From the NCBI GenBank assembly GCA_030151225.1, contig JASLEG010000165.1:1-16059 (forward strand): a stretch of DNA of 16,059 nucleotides, written 5' to 3'. Both the position numbers and the translations under genes were made by a program. The notes beneath the pieces are model-generated. The model did not search any database and had not been told where the DNA came from. It was given only the letters and a program-made list of their open reading frames with translations. Positions 6,858-12,567 of the stretch are shown piece by piece (the first letter of the stretch is position 1; every line of letters begins with the position of its first letter). Source of the stretch: Burkholderia sp. GTDB taxonomy: Bacteria; Pseudomonadota; Gammaproteobacteria; Burkholderiales; Burkholderiaceae.

Positions 6858-6886
6858 AATATATCGAACAAATGATTAGTGCGCAA
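6858..6886 (-). promoter_or_regulatory. ohr promoter (TTGCGC-17-TATATT)
   Basis: On the minus strand, TTGCGC (6886-6881) and TATATT (6863-6858) are separated by exactly 17 bp, a good sigma-70 promoter about 70 bp upstream of the ohr start codon. The -35 overlaps a palindromic operator, consistent with repression by OhrR. Confidence 0.7.
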
Positions 6887-6897
6887 ATCAATTTGCG
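6882..6897. promoter_or_regulatory. Putative OhrR operator CGCAAAT-CA-ATTTGCG
   Basis: A perfect 7-bp inverted repeat with a 2-bp centre covers the ohr -35 element. OhrR dimers bind AT-rich palindromes of this size over the ohr promoter in other bacteria. Position and form fit, but binding is inferred. Confidence 0.6.
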
Positions 6898-6930
6898 GCA
6901 TCGTCCGACCAGGGCGGGCGTCGTGCTTCG

Positions 6931-7383
6931 TCAGGCGTCGTCGTGAGCGGCCAGCGCGGCGCGCAGTTGCAGGAGATCCTGGTGGAGCTGGACGAGAAAA
7001 TCGGGCGTCTGCCGCATCGCGCAGTAGAGGTCGGCCGGCACCGAGCGGGCCTCGGCGCGCAGCGCGCTGCCGCGTTCTGTCAGGCGCGCGTGCACCACGC
7101 GCTCGTCGCGGCTGCTGCGCACGCGCTCGACGTAGCCGAGCGCCTCCAGGCGCTTGAGCAGGGGCGTGACCGTGGCCGAATCGAGCTGCAGCCGCGCGGC
7201 GATGTCCTTGACCGCGAGCTCGTCGCTTTCCCACAGCACCAGCATCGCCAGATATTGCGGATAGGTCAGCGACAGCCGCTCGAGCAGCGGCTTGTACGCC
7301 TTTGTCATCGCGAGCGAGGTGGAGTACAGCGCGAAGCAGAGCTGCTCGTCGAGCGTGGTGGGGAAGGCGGGAAGGTCGGACAT
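6931..7383 (-). CDS. ohrR: MarR-family organic-peroxide sensor OhrR (2-Cys type)
   Basis: The gene encodes 150 residues. The start at 7383 gives SDLPAFPTTLDEQLCFALY, the typical OhrR N-terminus; an in-frame ATG 39 nt upstream is rejected because it adds an atypical leader. The reactive cysteine is Cys16 in DEQLCFALY, and the tyrosines known to contact it in Bacillus OhrR correspond to Tyr30 and Tyr41. The MarR winged helix follows (LAVKDIAARLQLDSATVTPL, with the wing RSSRDERVVHARLT). A second cysteine, Cys121, lies 105 residues after the first, the same spacing as Cys22 and Cys127 in Xanthomonas OhrR, so a disulfide-forming 2-Cys mechanism is expected. When oxidised, the repressor would release ohr, which lies immediately downstream on the same strand. 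Confidence 0.95.
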   Translation of the reverse strand: MSDLPAFPTTLDEQLCFALYSTSLAMTKAYKPLLERLSLTYPQYLAMLVLWESDELAVKDIAARLQLDSATVTPLLKRLEALGYVERVRSSRDERVVHARLTERGSALRAEARSVPADLYCAMRQTPDFLVQLHQDLLQLRAALAAHDDA

Positions 7384-7402
7384 GATCGGCGGGCTCGCGT
7401 GT

Positions 7403-7439
7403 GGCGCACGAAAAATTCGCACACGAAGGATTGTGCGCC
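7403..7439. promoter_or_regulatory. Nested inverted repeats upstream of ohrR
   Basis: GGCGCAC (7403-7409) is the exact reverse complement of GTGCGCC (7433-7439). Inside it, CGCACA (7418-7423) pairs with TGTGCG (7432-7437). The segment ends 20 bp before the ohrR start codon and probably carries its promoter and control sites. No clear -35/-10 pair is visible. Confidence 0.35.
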
Positions 7440-7455
7440 GATCGGGCGTGGATGG

Positions 7456-7482
7456 CGAGCGACGGCCGGTGGGCCGCGCTCG
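7456..7482 (-). terminator. GC-rich hairpin after the BPSS1780-like gene
   Basis: CGAGCG-A-CGGCC (7456-7467) pairs with GGCCG-CGCTCG (7472-7482) with one bulged A and a 4-nt loop, just past the stop of the membrane-protein gene at 7496. It lacks a U-tract. It may mark the end of the thrB transcript before ohrR. Confidence 0.35.
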
Positions 7483-7495
7483 TCCGAGGGGGGGC

Positions 7496-8308
7496 TCAGC
7501 GTGCCGAGGGGGGCGACTCGCCGGGGCCGCCCGGCTCCTGCACGCCGAAACAGCCGCGGTAGGTGGCGTAGAACGAGCAGTACAGCGCCGCGGTGACCAC
7601 GGCCGCCACCGGCAGCATCAGCGGTGCCGCGTACACGCCGGCCCCGAGCGCTTCCAGCAAGGCGGCCATCGTGAACGACGCGAAGATCATCACGGCGAAC
7701 CACAGCAGCCCGTACACCGCGAACGCCCCGCGATTGCGCCAGCAGCTCACCACGCTGAAGAACATCGCCTTGACCGGCGGCACGTCGTGCCAGGCCGTCA
7801 GCACCGGCGCGAACCAGAACAGCATCGCGACCGGCACGTACAGCACCATGTAGATGAGCATCGCGTTGCGGGTGCCCGCCGTGATCAGCGTGGCGGGATC
7901 GAGATCGTCGGGCGCCGTGCCGAACAGCAGTTGCAGCAACATGCCGCCGTCGCCGAGCGCCGAGCACAGGAAGATCACGATGATCGCCAGCAGATACAGG
8001 CCGCCGAGCGTGAACAGCCGCTGCCGGGTCACGCTGCCGTAGGCGCGAAAGCCCTCGATCAGGATCGTCGGCAGCACCGGCCGGCCCGCCACCGCATCGC
8101 GGCACGCGGCCATGAAGCCGACGGCGAAGCCGGGCATGACCAGCAGCGGCAATGCCGTACCGATCACGGGCACCGCCGACAGCAGCAGGATCGCCAGCAT
8201 GTAGGTCAGGAACAGCAGGAGGAACGCGATCGGATTGCGCCGGAACAGCCAGATGCCCTGGCGGAACCATACGTAGCCGGTCTTGGCGGGGACTTCGATC
8301 AGTTGCAT
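7496..8308 (-). CDS. BPSS1780-family multi-pass membrane protein
   Basis: The gene encodes 270 residues with about six membrane segments (roughly 27-47, 52-68, 100-116, 148-170, 196-214 and 228-250) and a Pro/Gly/Ser-rich tail. The opening IEVPAKTGYVWFRQGIWLFRRNP and the internal FWFAPVLTAWHDVPPVKAMF are hallmarks of a conserved betaproteobacterial membrane family known by the Burkholderia locus name BPSS1780. No catalytic motif is seen and the function is unknown. The start codon lies inside the 3' end of thrB: the two frames overlap by 10 nt, which suggests translational coupling and a shared transcript. No own Shine-Dalgarno sequence is obvious, which supports coupling. Confidence 0.82.
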   Translation of the reverse strand: MQLIEVPAKTGYVWFRQGIWLFRRNPIAFLLLFLTYMLAILLLSAVPVIGTALPLLVMPGFAVGFMAACRDAVAGRPVLPTILIEGFRAYGSVTRQRLFTLGGLYLLAIIVIFLCSALGDGGMLLQLLFGTAPDDLDPATLITAGTRNAMLIYMVLYVPVAMLFWFAPVLTAWHDVPPVKAMFFSVVSCWRNRGAFAVYGLLWFAVMIFASFTMAALLEALGAGVYAAPLMLPVAAVVTAALYCSFYATYRGCFGVQEPGGPGESPPSAR

Positions 8309-9297
8309 GATTCGTGTCGCTCGGGGAGCGGTTGCGCGTGGGCGATGCGCTCGCGCAGGATCCGCTCGAAATGGCCCGGATCATGCGGCTTCAGCATCTC
8401 CGCGGCCCGGGGCAGGTGGAAATCGTACAGGCGCGATACCCAGAAGCGATAGGCGCCCGCGCGCAGCATGTCGGGCCAGCGGCGGCGCTCGTCCTCGCTG
8501 AACGGGCGCACGGTCTGGTAGGCGCGCAGCAGCGCCTCGGCACGGGTGGCGTCGAGCGCGCCGGTGGCGAGGTCCGAGCACCAGTCGTTGACGGTCACGG
8601 CCACGTCGAACAGCCATTTGTCGCAGCCGGCGAAATAGAAGTCGAAGAAGCCGCCGAGGCGCACCGTGTGGCCCGTGTCGGGCGCCGCGTGTGCGAACAG
8701 CACGTTGTCGCGGAACAGGTCGCAGTGGCACGGGCCTTCGGGCATCTGCGCGTAATCGTCGGAGCCGAAGAAGGCGGCCTGGTGCGCGAGCTCCTGCTCG
8801 AGCAGCGCGCGCTGCTCGCCGTCGATGAACGGCAGGATCGCCGGCACGTTCTCCTGCCACCACGGCAGGCTGCGCAGGTTGGGCTGGCGGTTCGCGTAGT
8901 CGCGGCCCGCGAGGTGCATGCGCGCGAGCATCTGTCCGACCTCGACGCAGTGCTCGACGCGGGGCGCGAGTTCGGCCGCGCCGTCGAGCTTGGTGACGAT
9001 CGAGGCCGGCTTGCCGTGCAGCTCGCCGAACAGGGTGCCGTCGGCGCGCACGATCGGGTCGGGCACCGGCACGCCGTGGTGCGCGAGATGGCGCATCAGC
9101 TCGAGGTAGAACGGCAACTGGGTGGCCGTCAGCTTCTCGAAGATCGTCAGGACGTATTCGCCGCGCGTGGTCGTCAGGAAGAAATTGCTGTTCTCGATGC
9201 CCGACGCAATGCCGCGAAACGCGACGACTTCGCCGAGATCGTAGTGGCGCATCCATTGCGCGAGATCGGAATCGGATACTGCGGTGAAAACGGCCAT
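8299..9297 (-). CDS. thrB: Homoserine kinase, type II
   Basis: The gene encodes 332 residues. The ATG at 9297 begins MAVFTAVSDSDLAQWMRHYDLG, the standard N-terminus; a GTG at 9333 adds only a Pro-rich leader. The fold is the aminoglycoside-phosphotransferase-like kinase, not the GHMP fold of enteric ThrB. Visible motifs are the nucleotide loop GIASGIENSNFFL near residue 30, the catalytic loop HCDLFRDN (His191, Asp193, Asn198), and the metal-binding Asp219 in GGFFDFYFAG. The enzyme phosphorylates L-homoserine with ATP, the step before threonine synthase, in the cytoplasm. It sits downstream of the DUF2782 gene and overlaps the membrane-protein gene by 10 nt. No strong Shine-Dalgarno sequence precedes it. 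The GC-rich repeat segment just upstream could affect expression. Confidence 0.95.
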   Translation of the reverse strand: MAVFTAVSDSDLAQWMRHYDLGEVVAFRGIASGIENSNFFLTTTRGEYVLTIFEKLTATQLPFYLELMRHLAHHGVPVPDPIVRADGTLFGELHGKPASIVTKLDGAAELAPRVEHCVEVGQMLARMHLAGRDYANRQPNLRSLPWWQENVPAILPFIDGEQRALLEQELAHQAAFFGSDDYAQMPEGPCHCDLFRDNVLFAHAAPDTGHTVRLGGFFDFYFAGCDKWLFDVAVTVNDWCSDLATGALDATRAEALLRAYQTVRPFSEDERRRWPDMLRAGAYRFWVSRLYDFHLPRAAEMLKPHDPGHFERILRERIAHAQPLPERHESCN

Positions 9298-9323
9298 GCA
9301 GGGAGCGTCGAACGGAGGTGGGC

Positions 9324-9393
9324 GGGCCGGCACGGGCCGGCGGCTGCGGAGGAGGGCGGGCGGAGCTGCCCGCCGGGGGCCGGCTGGGCCGGC
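9324..9393. repeat. Four GGGCCGGC copies in two pairs around a hairpin
   Basis: The octamer GGGCCGGC occurs at 9324-9331, 9334-9341, 9377-9384 and 9386-9393. Between the pairs, GGCGGGC (9355-9361) pairs with GCCCGCC (9368-9374) around a 6-nt loop. The segment lies between the DUF2782 stop and the thrB start. It could form strong RNA structure in the leader of thrB. Confidence 0.55.
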
Positions 9394-9402
9394 GGGGGTG
9401 GA

Positions 9403-9798
9403 TCAGTAGTGCAGGTTGATCGACGGCACGCGCGTGACCGGCACGTTGCCCTGATGCGGGCTCGGCGAGATGTCGGGCGTCGAGCTCATCTGGTAGCGCG
9501 TGCCGAAGTTCGAGCGCACGTCGATCTCGACGGGCTTGCCGCGGTCGCGGTATTCGGTCACTTCGGTGCCGCTGATGCTCTTGTCGTGAAAGCTCGGCGT
9601 ACGCTTGATGTCGGCGAAGTCGACCTTCGAGCTGACTTCGGCGCCGGGACGGTTGATCTTGGTCAGGTCGGGCAGACCCGCGGCTTCGTCCTGCGCGGCA
9701 CGTGCCCGGGCCTCTTCGCTCGGTTGCGAACCGTCGGCGAACGCGGGGCCGGCAAGGGCGACCGTCGCGAGCGCGGCGGCGAAAAGGAGCGGCTTCAT
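9403..9798 (-). CDS. DUF2782-like periplasmic protein
   Basis: The gene encodes 131 residues. The ATG at 9798 is chosen because GGAGA (9808-9804 on the minus strand) lies 5 nt upstream, and a longer TTG start would include that site. A signal peptide is clear: Lys2, a hydrophobic core (LLFAAALATVALAG) and an Ala-Phe-Ala cleavage site before Asp22. The mature protein is polar. It contains TEVTEYRDRGKPVEIDV followed by NFGTRYQMS, which fits the DUF2782 pattern of a strand pair around an EYR-x-nG turn. It should be periplasmic. Its function is unknown. The gene is upstream of thrB, an association I believe is common in related betaproteobacteria, but the sequence gives no metabolic reason for it. 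Confidence 0.75.
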   Translation of the reverse strand: MKPLLFAAALATVALAGPAFADGSQPSEEARARAAQDEAAGLPDLTKINRPGAEVSSKVDFADIKRTPSFHDKSISGTEVTEYRDRGKPVEIDVRSNFGTRYQMSSTPDISPSPHQGNVPVTRVPSINLHY

Positions 9799-9822
9799 GG
9801 GTTTCTCCAAATTAACCGCACG

Positions 9823-9828
9823 ATTCTA
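9823..9828 (-). promoter_or_regulatory. Candidate -10 (TAGAAT) for the DUF2782 gene
   Basis: TAGAAT on the minus strand lies 25 bp upstream of the start codon. Transcription starting about 7 bp further would give a short leader that just includes the Shine-Dalgarno site. No good -35 is present. Confidence 0.4.
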
Positions 9829-9931
9829 GCAAAACCGGCGGCCGGCCGAGGGGGCGCGGGTGCCGCTGTGGCGGCGCAGCGTCGGCGCTGGCGCGCTGCA
9901 GCATGCGACATCGGCGCGCGCGGGCTTGCGT

Positions 9932-9937
9932 GATAAT
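9932..9937 (+). promoter_or_regulatory. Candidate -10 (GATAAT) for amn
   Basis: GATAAT lies 29 bp before the amn start codon, leaving a leader of about 20 nt that carries the Shine-Dalgarno AGAGG (9953-9957). The -35 region is GC-rich and poorly conserved. Confidence 0.4.
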
Positions 9938-9966
9938 GTCGAACGCATCCCAAGAGGCCAACGACA

Positions 9967-11493
9967 ATGAACAACGACATCCATCGCCAGCATCGTCCGC
10001 TCACGCCCGAGAGCCCGCCCGTCGAGGCCTTCGACGATCCCGCCGCCGCGGTCGCCCGCCTGTCCTCGATCTACGAAACCCATACCGCCTTCCTGCGCGA
10101 CGCGTTCGCGCGCTATCGCCGCAACGAGGCGCTCGGCTCGCGGGTGCGGGCCTTCTATCCGTTCGTGCGGGTGCGCACCGAGGTCAACACCAACATCGAT
10201 TCGCGCCGTTCGTACGGCTTCGTGGCCGGCCCCGGCGAATTCGAGACCAGCGTCACGCGCCCGGACCTGTTCGCGAGCTACTACCGCGAGCAGCTGCGTC
10301 TGCTGGCGAAGAACCACAGCGTGCAGATCGAGGTGGGCGTGTCGGACCAGCCGATTCCGATCCACTTCGCGTTCTCGGAAGGCATCCACCTCGAGGGCGA
10401 TCTCGACCGCGACCGGCTGCTCGCGATGCGCGACGTGTTCGACGTGCCGAACCTCGCCAATCTCGACGACCGCATCGTGAACGGCACCTACGAGGTCGGC
10501 CCGGACGAGCCGCAGCCGCTCGCGCTGTTCACCGGCGCGCGCGTCGACTTCTCGCTGCACCGGCTGCGTCACTACACGGCCACGCTGCCCACGCATTTCC
10601 AGAACTACGTGCTGTACACGAACTACCAGTTCTACATCGACGAATTCGTGAAGCTCGGCCGCACGCTGATGTCGGCCAGCGACGATCCGGCGGTGCGCGA
10701 ATACCGCAGCCAGTACACCGCCTTCGTCGAGCCTGGCGACGTGGTGACCTACAACGCCAATCTCGGCAGCGAGCCGGGCGAGGGCGCGCCGCCGCCGCGA
10801 CTGCCGCAGATGCCGGCGTACCACCTGAAGCGCGCCGACGGCAGCGGCATCACGATGGTCAACATCGGCGTGGGGCCGTCGAACGCGAAGACGATCACCG
10901 ACCACATCGCCGTGCTGCGTCCGCATGCCTGGGTGATGCTCGGCCACTGCGCCGGGCTGCGCAACACGCAGCGGCTCGGCGACTACGTGCTCGCGCACGG
11001 CTACGTGCGTGAGGATCACGTGCTCGACGACGACCTGCCGCTGTGGGTGCCGATTCCGGCGCTGGCCGAGGTGCAGGTGGCGCTCGAGCGCGCCGTGGCG
11101 CAGGTCACGCAGCTCGACGGCAGCGAGCTGAAGCGGGTGATGCGCACGGGCACCGTGGCGAGCGTGGACAACCGCAACTGGGAGCTGCGCGACCATCGCG
11201 AGCCGGTGCAGCGCCTGTCGCAGAGCCGTGCGATCGCGCTGGACATGGAGAGCGCCACGATCGCGGCGAACGGCTTCCGTTTCCGGGTGCCTTACGGCAC
11301 GCTGCTGTGCGTGTCGGACAAGCCGCTGCACGGCGAGCTGAAGCTGCCGGGCATGGCCGACCAGTTCTATCGCGCGCAGGTGGATCAGCATCTGCAGATC
11401 GGGGTGCTGGCGATGGAGATTTTGCGCACGAATGGTTTGGCGAAGCTGCATTCGCGCAAGCTGCGGAGTTTCGCGGAGGTGGCGTTTCAGTAA
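9967..11493 (+). CDS. amn: AMP nucleosidase
   Basis: The gene encodes 508 residues, slightly longer than the E. coli enzyme (about 484) because of an extra N-terminal stretch (NNDIHRQHRPLTPESPPVEAF). The N-terminal half is the AMP-nucleosidase-specific domain (FYPFVRVRTEVNTNIDSRRSYGFV). The C-terminal half is a nucleoside-phosphorylase fold with VNIGVGPSNAKTITDH near 298-313, ALDMESATIAANGFR with Glu428, and LLCVSDKPLHGELK with the catalytic-type Asp451. The enzyme hydrolyses AMP to adenine and ribose 5-phosphate in the cytoplasm and adjusts the adenylate pool. The start is set by AGAGG 9 nt upstream. The last 25 or so codons use more A/T than the rest of the gene, which is odd but does not interrupt the frame. 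It is monocistronic, divergent from the DUF2782 gene. Confidence 0.96.
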   Translation: MNNDIHRQHRPLTPESPPVEAFDDPAAAVARLSSIYETHTAFLRDAFARYRRNEALGSRVRAFYPFVRVRTEVNTNIDSRRSYGFVAGPGEFETSVTRPDLFASYYREQLRLLAKNHSVQIEVGVSDQPIPIHFAFSEGIHLEGDLDRDRLLAMRDVFDVPNLANLDDRIVNGTYEVGPDEPQPLALFTGARVDFSLHRLRHYTATLPTHFQNYVLYTNYQFYIDEFVKLGRTLMSASDDPAVREYRSQYTAFVEPGDVVTYNANLGSEPGEGAPPPRLPQMPAYHLKRADGSGITMVNIGVGPSNAKTITDHIAVLRPHAWVMLGHCAGLRNTQRLGDYVLAHGYVREDHVLDDDLPLWVPIPALAEVQVALERAVAQVTQLDGSELKRVMRTGTVASVDNRNWELRDHREPVQRLSQSRAIALDMESATIAANGFRFRVPYGTLLCVSDKPLHGELKLPGMADQFYRAQVDQHLQIGVLAMEILRTNGLAKLHSRKLRSFAEVAFQ

Positions 11494-11720
11494 GGGGCGC
11501 GGTCGCATTCGGGCGGTGGGGCTGCCACGAGTTTGGCGTGGCGTTTGGCGTGGCCGCTGCCCGATGCGGCTCAGTCTGTCGATCGAATCACCCGCGGCAC
11601 CACGGCCGAATGCCCGGCGATCAGGCCGGCGAACAGGGCGAATCGCAGATTGTCCCGGCCTTCAGGTGTGCAGGTGTCGATGCCTGGCGCATCCCGCGAA
11701 AACCGACCACTCCAAAACAC
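11494..11720. other. Non-coding stretch between amn and its next neighbour
   Basis: No convincing gene is seen here. It contains a perfect 12-bp tandem duplication (11531-11554). A short minus-strand frame (11571-11786) has a hydrophobic stretch reading LRFALFAGLIAGHSAV but no Shine-Dalgarno sequence, and it runs through the terminator stem. It may be a decayed gene remnant. Confidence 0.4.
11531..11554. repeat. 12-bp perfect tandem duplication
   Basis: GTTTGGCGTGGC occurs twice with no spacer (11531-11542 and 11543-11554), 38 bp after the amn stop codon. It is probably slippage-derived. Copy number may vary between strains. Confidence 0.7.
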
Positions 11721-11723
11721 AAC

Positions 11724-11751
11724 GGGGCGCCCGAATTGCTTCGGGCGCCCC
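11724..11751 (-). terminator. Strong hairpin terminator after the His-rich gene
   Basis: GGGGCGCCCGAA (11724-11735) pairs perfectly with TTCGGGCGCCCC (11740-11751) around a TTGC loop. On the minus strand it is followed by GTTGTGTTTTGG, a T-rich tail, so it best terminates the small gene ending at 11794. It may also stop amn read-through. Confidence 0.8.
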
Positions 11752-11793
11752 GCATCACACGTCACTCGTGCCGGTGTGCACGTCATGCATGCA

Positions 11794-12027
11794 TTAACGG
11801 CACTCGTTGTGGCCCCAGTGCCCCGGCGGGCAGTGCGGGCGGTCGTGGCGGTGGTGTTCCATCCACTCGCGACGTTCCCAGTAACGGTGGCCGTCGTAGT
11901 AGCGGTCGCCGTGCCAGCCGACCACCACCGGCGGGCCGCCGACGCTGATGTTGACTTGTGCGTTCGCGCCTGCCGACATGGCGATACCCGAAGCGGCGAG
12001 CAGTGTGGCGATCAGAATGCGTTTCAT
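11794..12027 (-). CDS. Small secreted His/Trp/Arg-rich protein, unknown function
   Basis: The gene encodes 77 residues. The ATG at 12027 is preceded by GAGGAGA and begins a clear signal peptide (MKRILIATLLAASGIAMSAG, with Ala-Asn-Ala before Gln24). An in-frame ATG 84 nt upstream is rejected because it would bury the signal sequence. The mature part has about 54 residues: a short strand (VNISVGGPPVVVGW), then a segment dense in aromatic and charged residues (HGDRYYDGHRYWERREW), then His-rich MEHHRHDRPHCPPGHWGHNEC. It contains 8 His, 4 Trp and 2 Cys. The two Cys could form a disulfide in the periplasm, and the His cluster could bind metal; both are inferences. Similar tiny exported proteins are frequent in Burkholderia, but I cannot name the family. 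It has its own terminator. Confidence 0.8.
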   Translation of the reverse strand: MKRILIATLLAASGIAMSAGANAQVNISVGGPPVVVGWHGDRYYDGHRYWERREWMEHHRHDRPHCPPGHWGHNECR

Positions 12028-12469
12028 GGTCTTCTCCTCGAAAGGGTGAGTGGAGGTGTCCGTTGCGAGTCGCGAGGGGCTCGGCCCGTTTCGCGATGCC
12101 GCGTCGGTCACGGCACGAACCCAGTTTGGCGACAGGTCGCATTAATTGGCGTATGGATTTGTAACCTTGCGTTTAGCGATGGCGCCCCCAGTCGGGCCGG
12201 ACCGGGGATCGGCTGATCTGGCCCGAACTTCGCTGATTGACGCGCCGAAAGCGACATTTCACCTGCTCTGCGGACCCCGGACGCGCATTACCGGCTGATA
12301 CGGCTGGTTACGAATCGGGGAAAATGTTGCAGCGGCCGCTCCATGAAAACGTCGCGCGGCTCCGCTACGATGGCGCAGCATCGGGCGGCGCAACGCGCCG
12401 ACGGGCGAAAACGTCGCCGCGCCGTATCCCGAAATCCACACACTATCTGACACTTATTTACGAAAGCCG
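12028..12469. other. Long upstream region shared by the secreted protein and FUSC genes
   Basis: No gene of convincing quality is seen in these 440 bp. The segment nearest the secreted-protein gene contains an AT-richer patch (12140-12175) that should hold its promoter. Further on, GAAAACGTCGC is repeated at 12345 and 12407. A 35-codon frame from 12343 lacks a ribosome-binding site. Confidence 0.4.
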
Positions 12470-12487
12470 AGGGTTTTCCCTTATCAT
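12470..12487 (+). promoter_or_regulatory. FUSC promoter: AGGGTTTTCCCT motif next to TATCAT
   Basis: AGGGTTTTCCCT (12470-12481), a 4-bp dyad around TTTT, is followed directly by the -10-like TATCAT (12482-12487). The arrangement is nearly the same as in front of the DUF3563 gene at 5988. The FUSC ATG lies 80 bp downstream. Confidence 0.5.
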
Positions 12488-12567
12488 CGATCCCGGTCCG
12501 CCGGACGTTGAACAGTCATACGGGCCGCCGATTTCCGGCCTTCATCCGTTTCGTCGACGAATCAGCA

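Noticed and set aside
9826..11508. 560-codon minus-strand frame opposite amn
   Set aside because: Antisense shadow of amn, with His/Arg/Val-rich composition and no domain.
11571..11786. 71-codon minus-strand frame downstream of amn
   Set aside because: It starts inside the terminator area, lacks a Shine-Dalgarno site, and only its last third looks protein-like; kept as a possible remnant only.
12345..12417. Direct repeat GAAAACGTCGC (12345 and 12407)
   Set aside because: Only two copies 62 bp apart in GC-rich DNA; no symmetry or known site.
12343..12450. 35-codon frame in the FUSC upstream region
   Set aside because: No ribosome-binding site, basic low-complexity product, no recognisable family.
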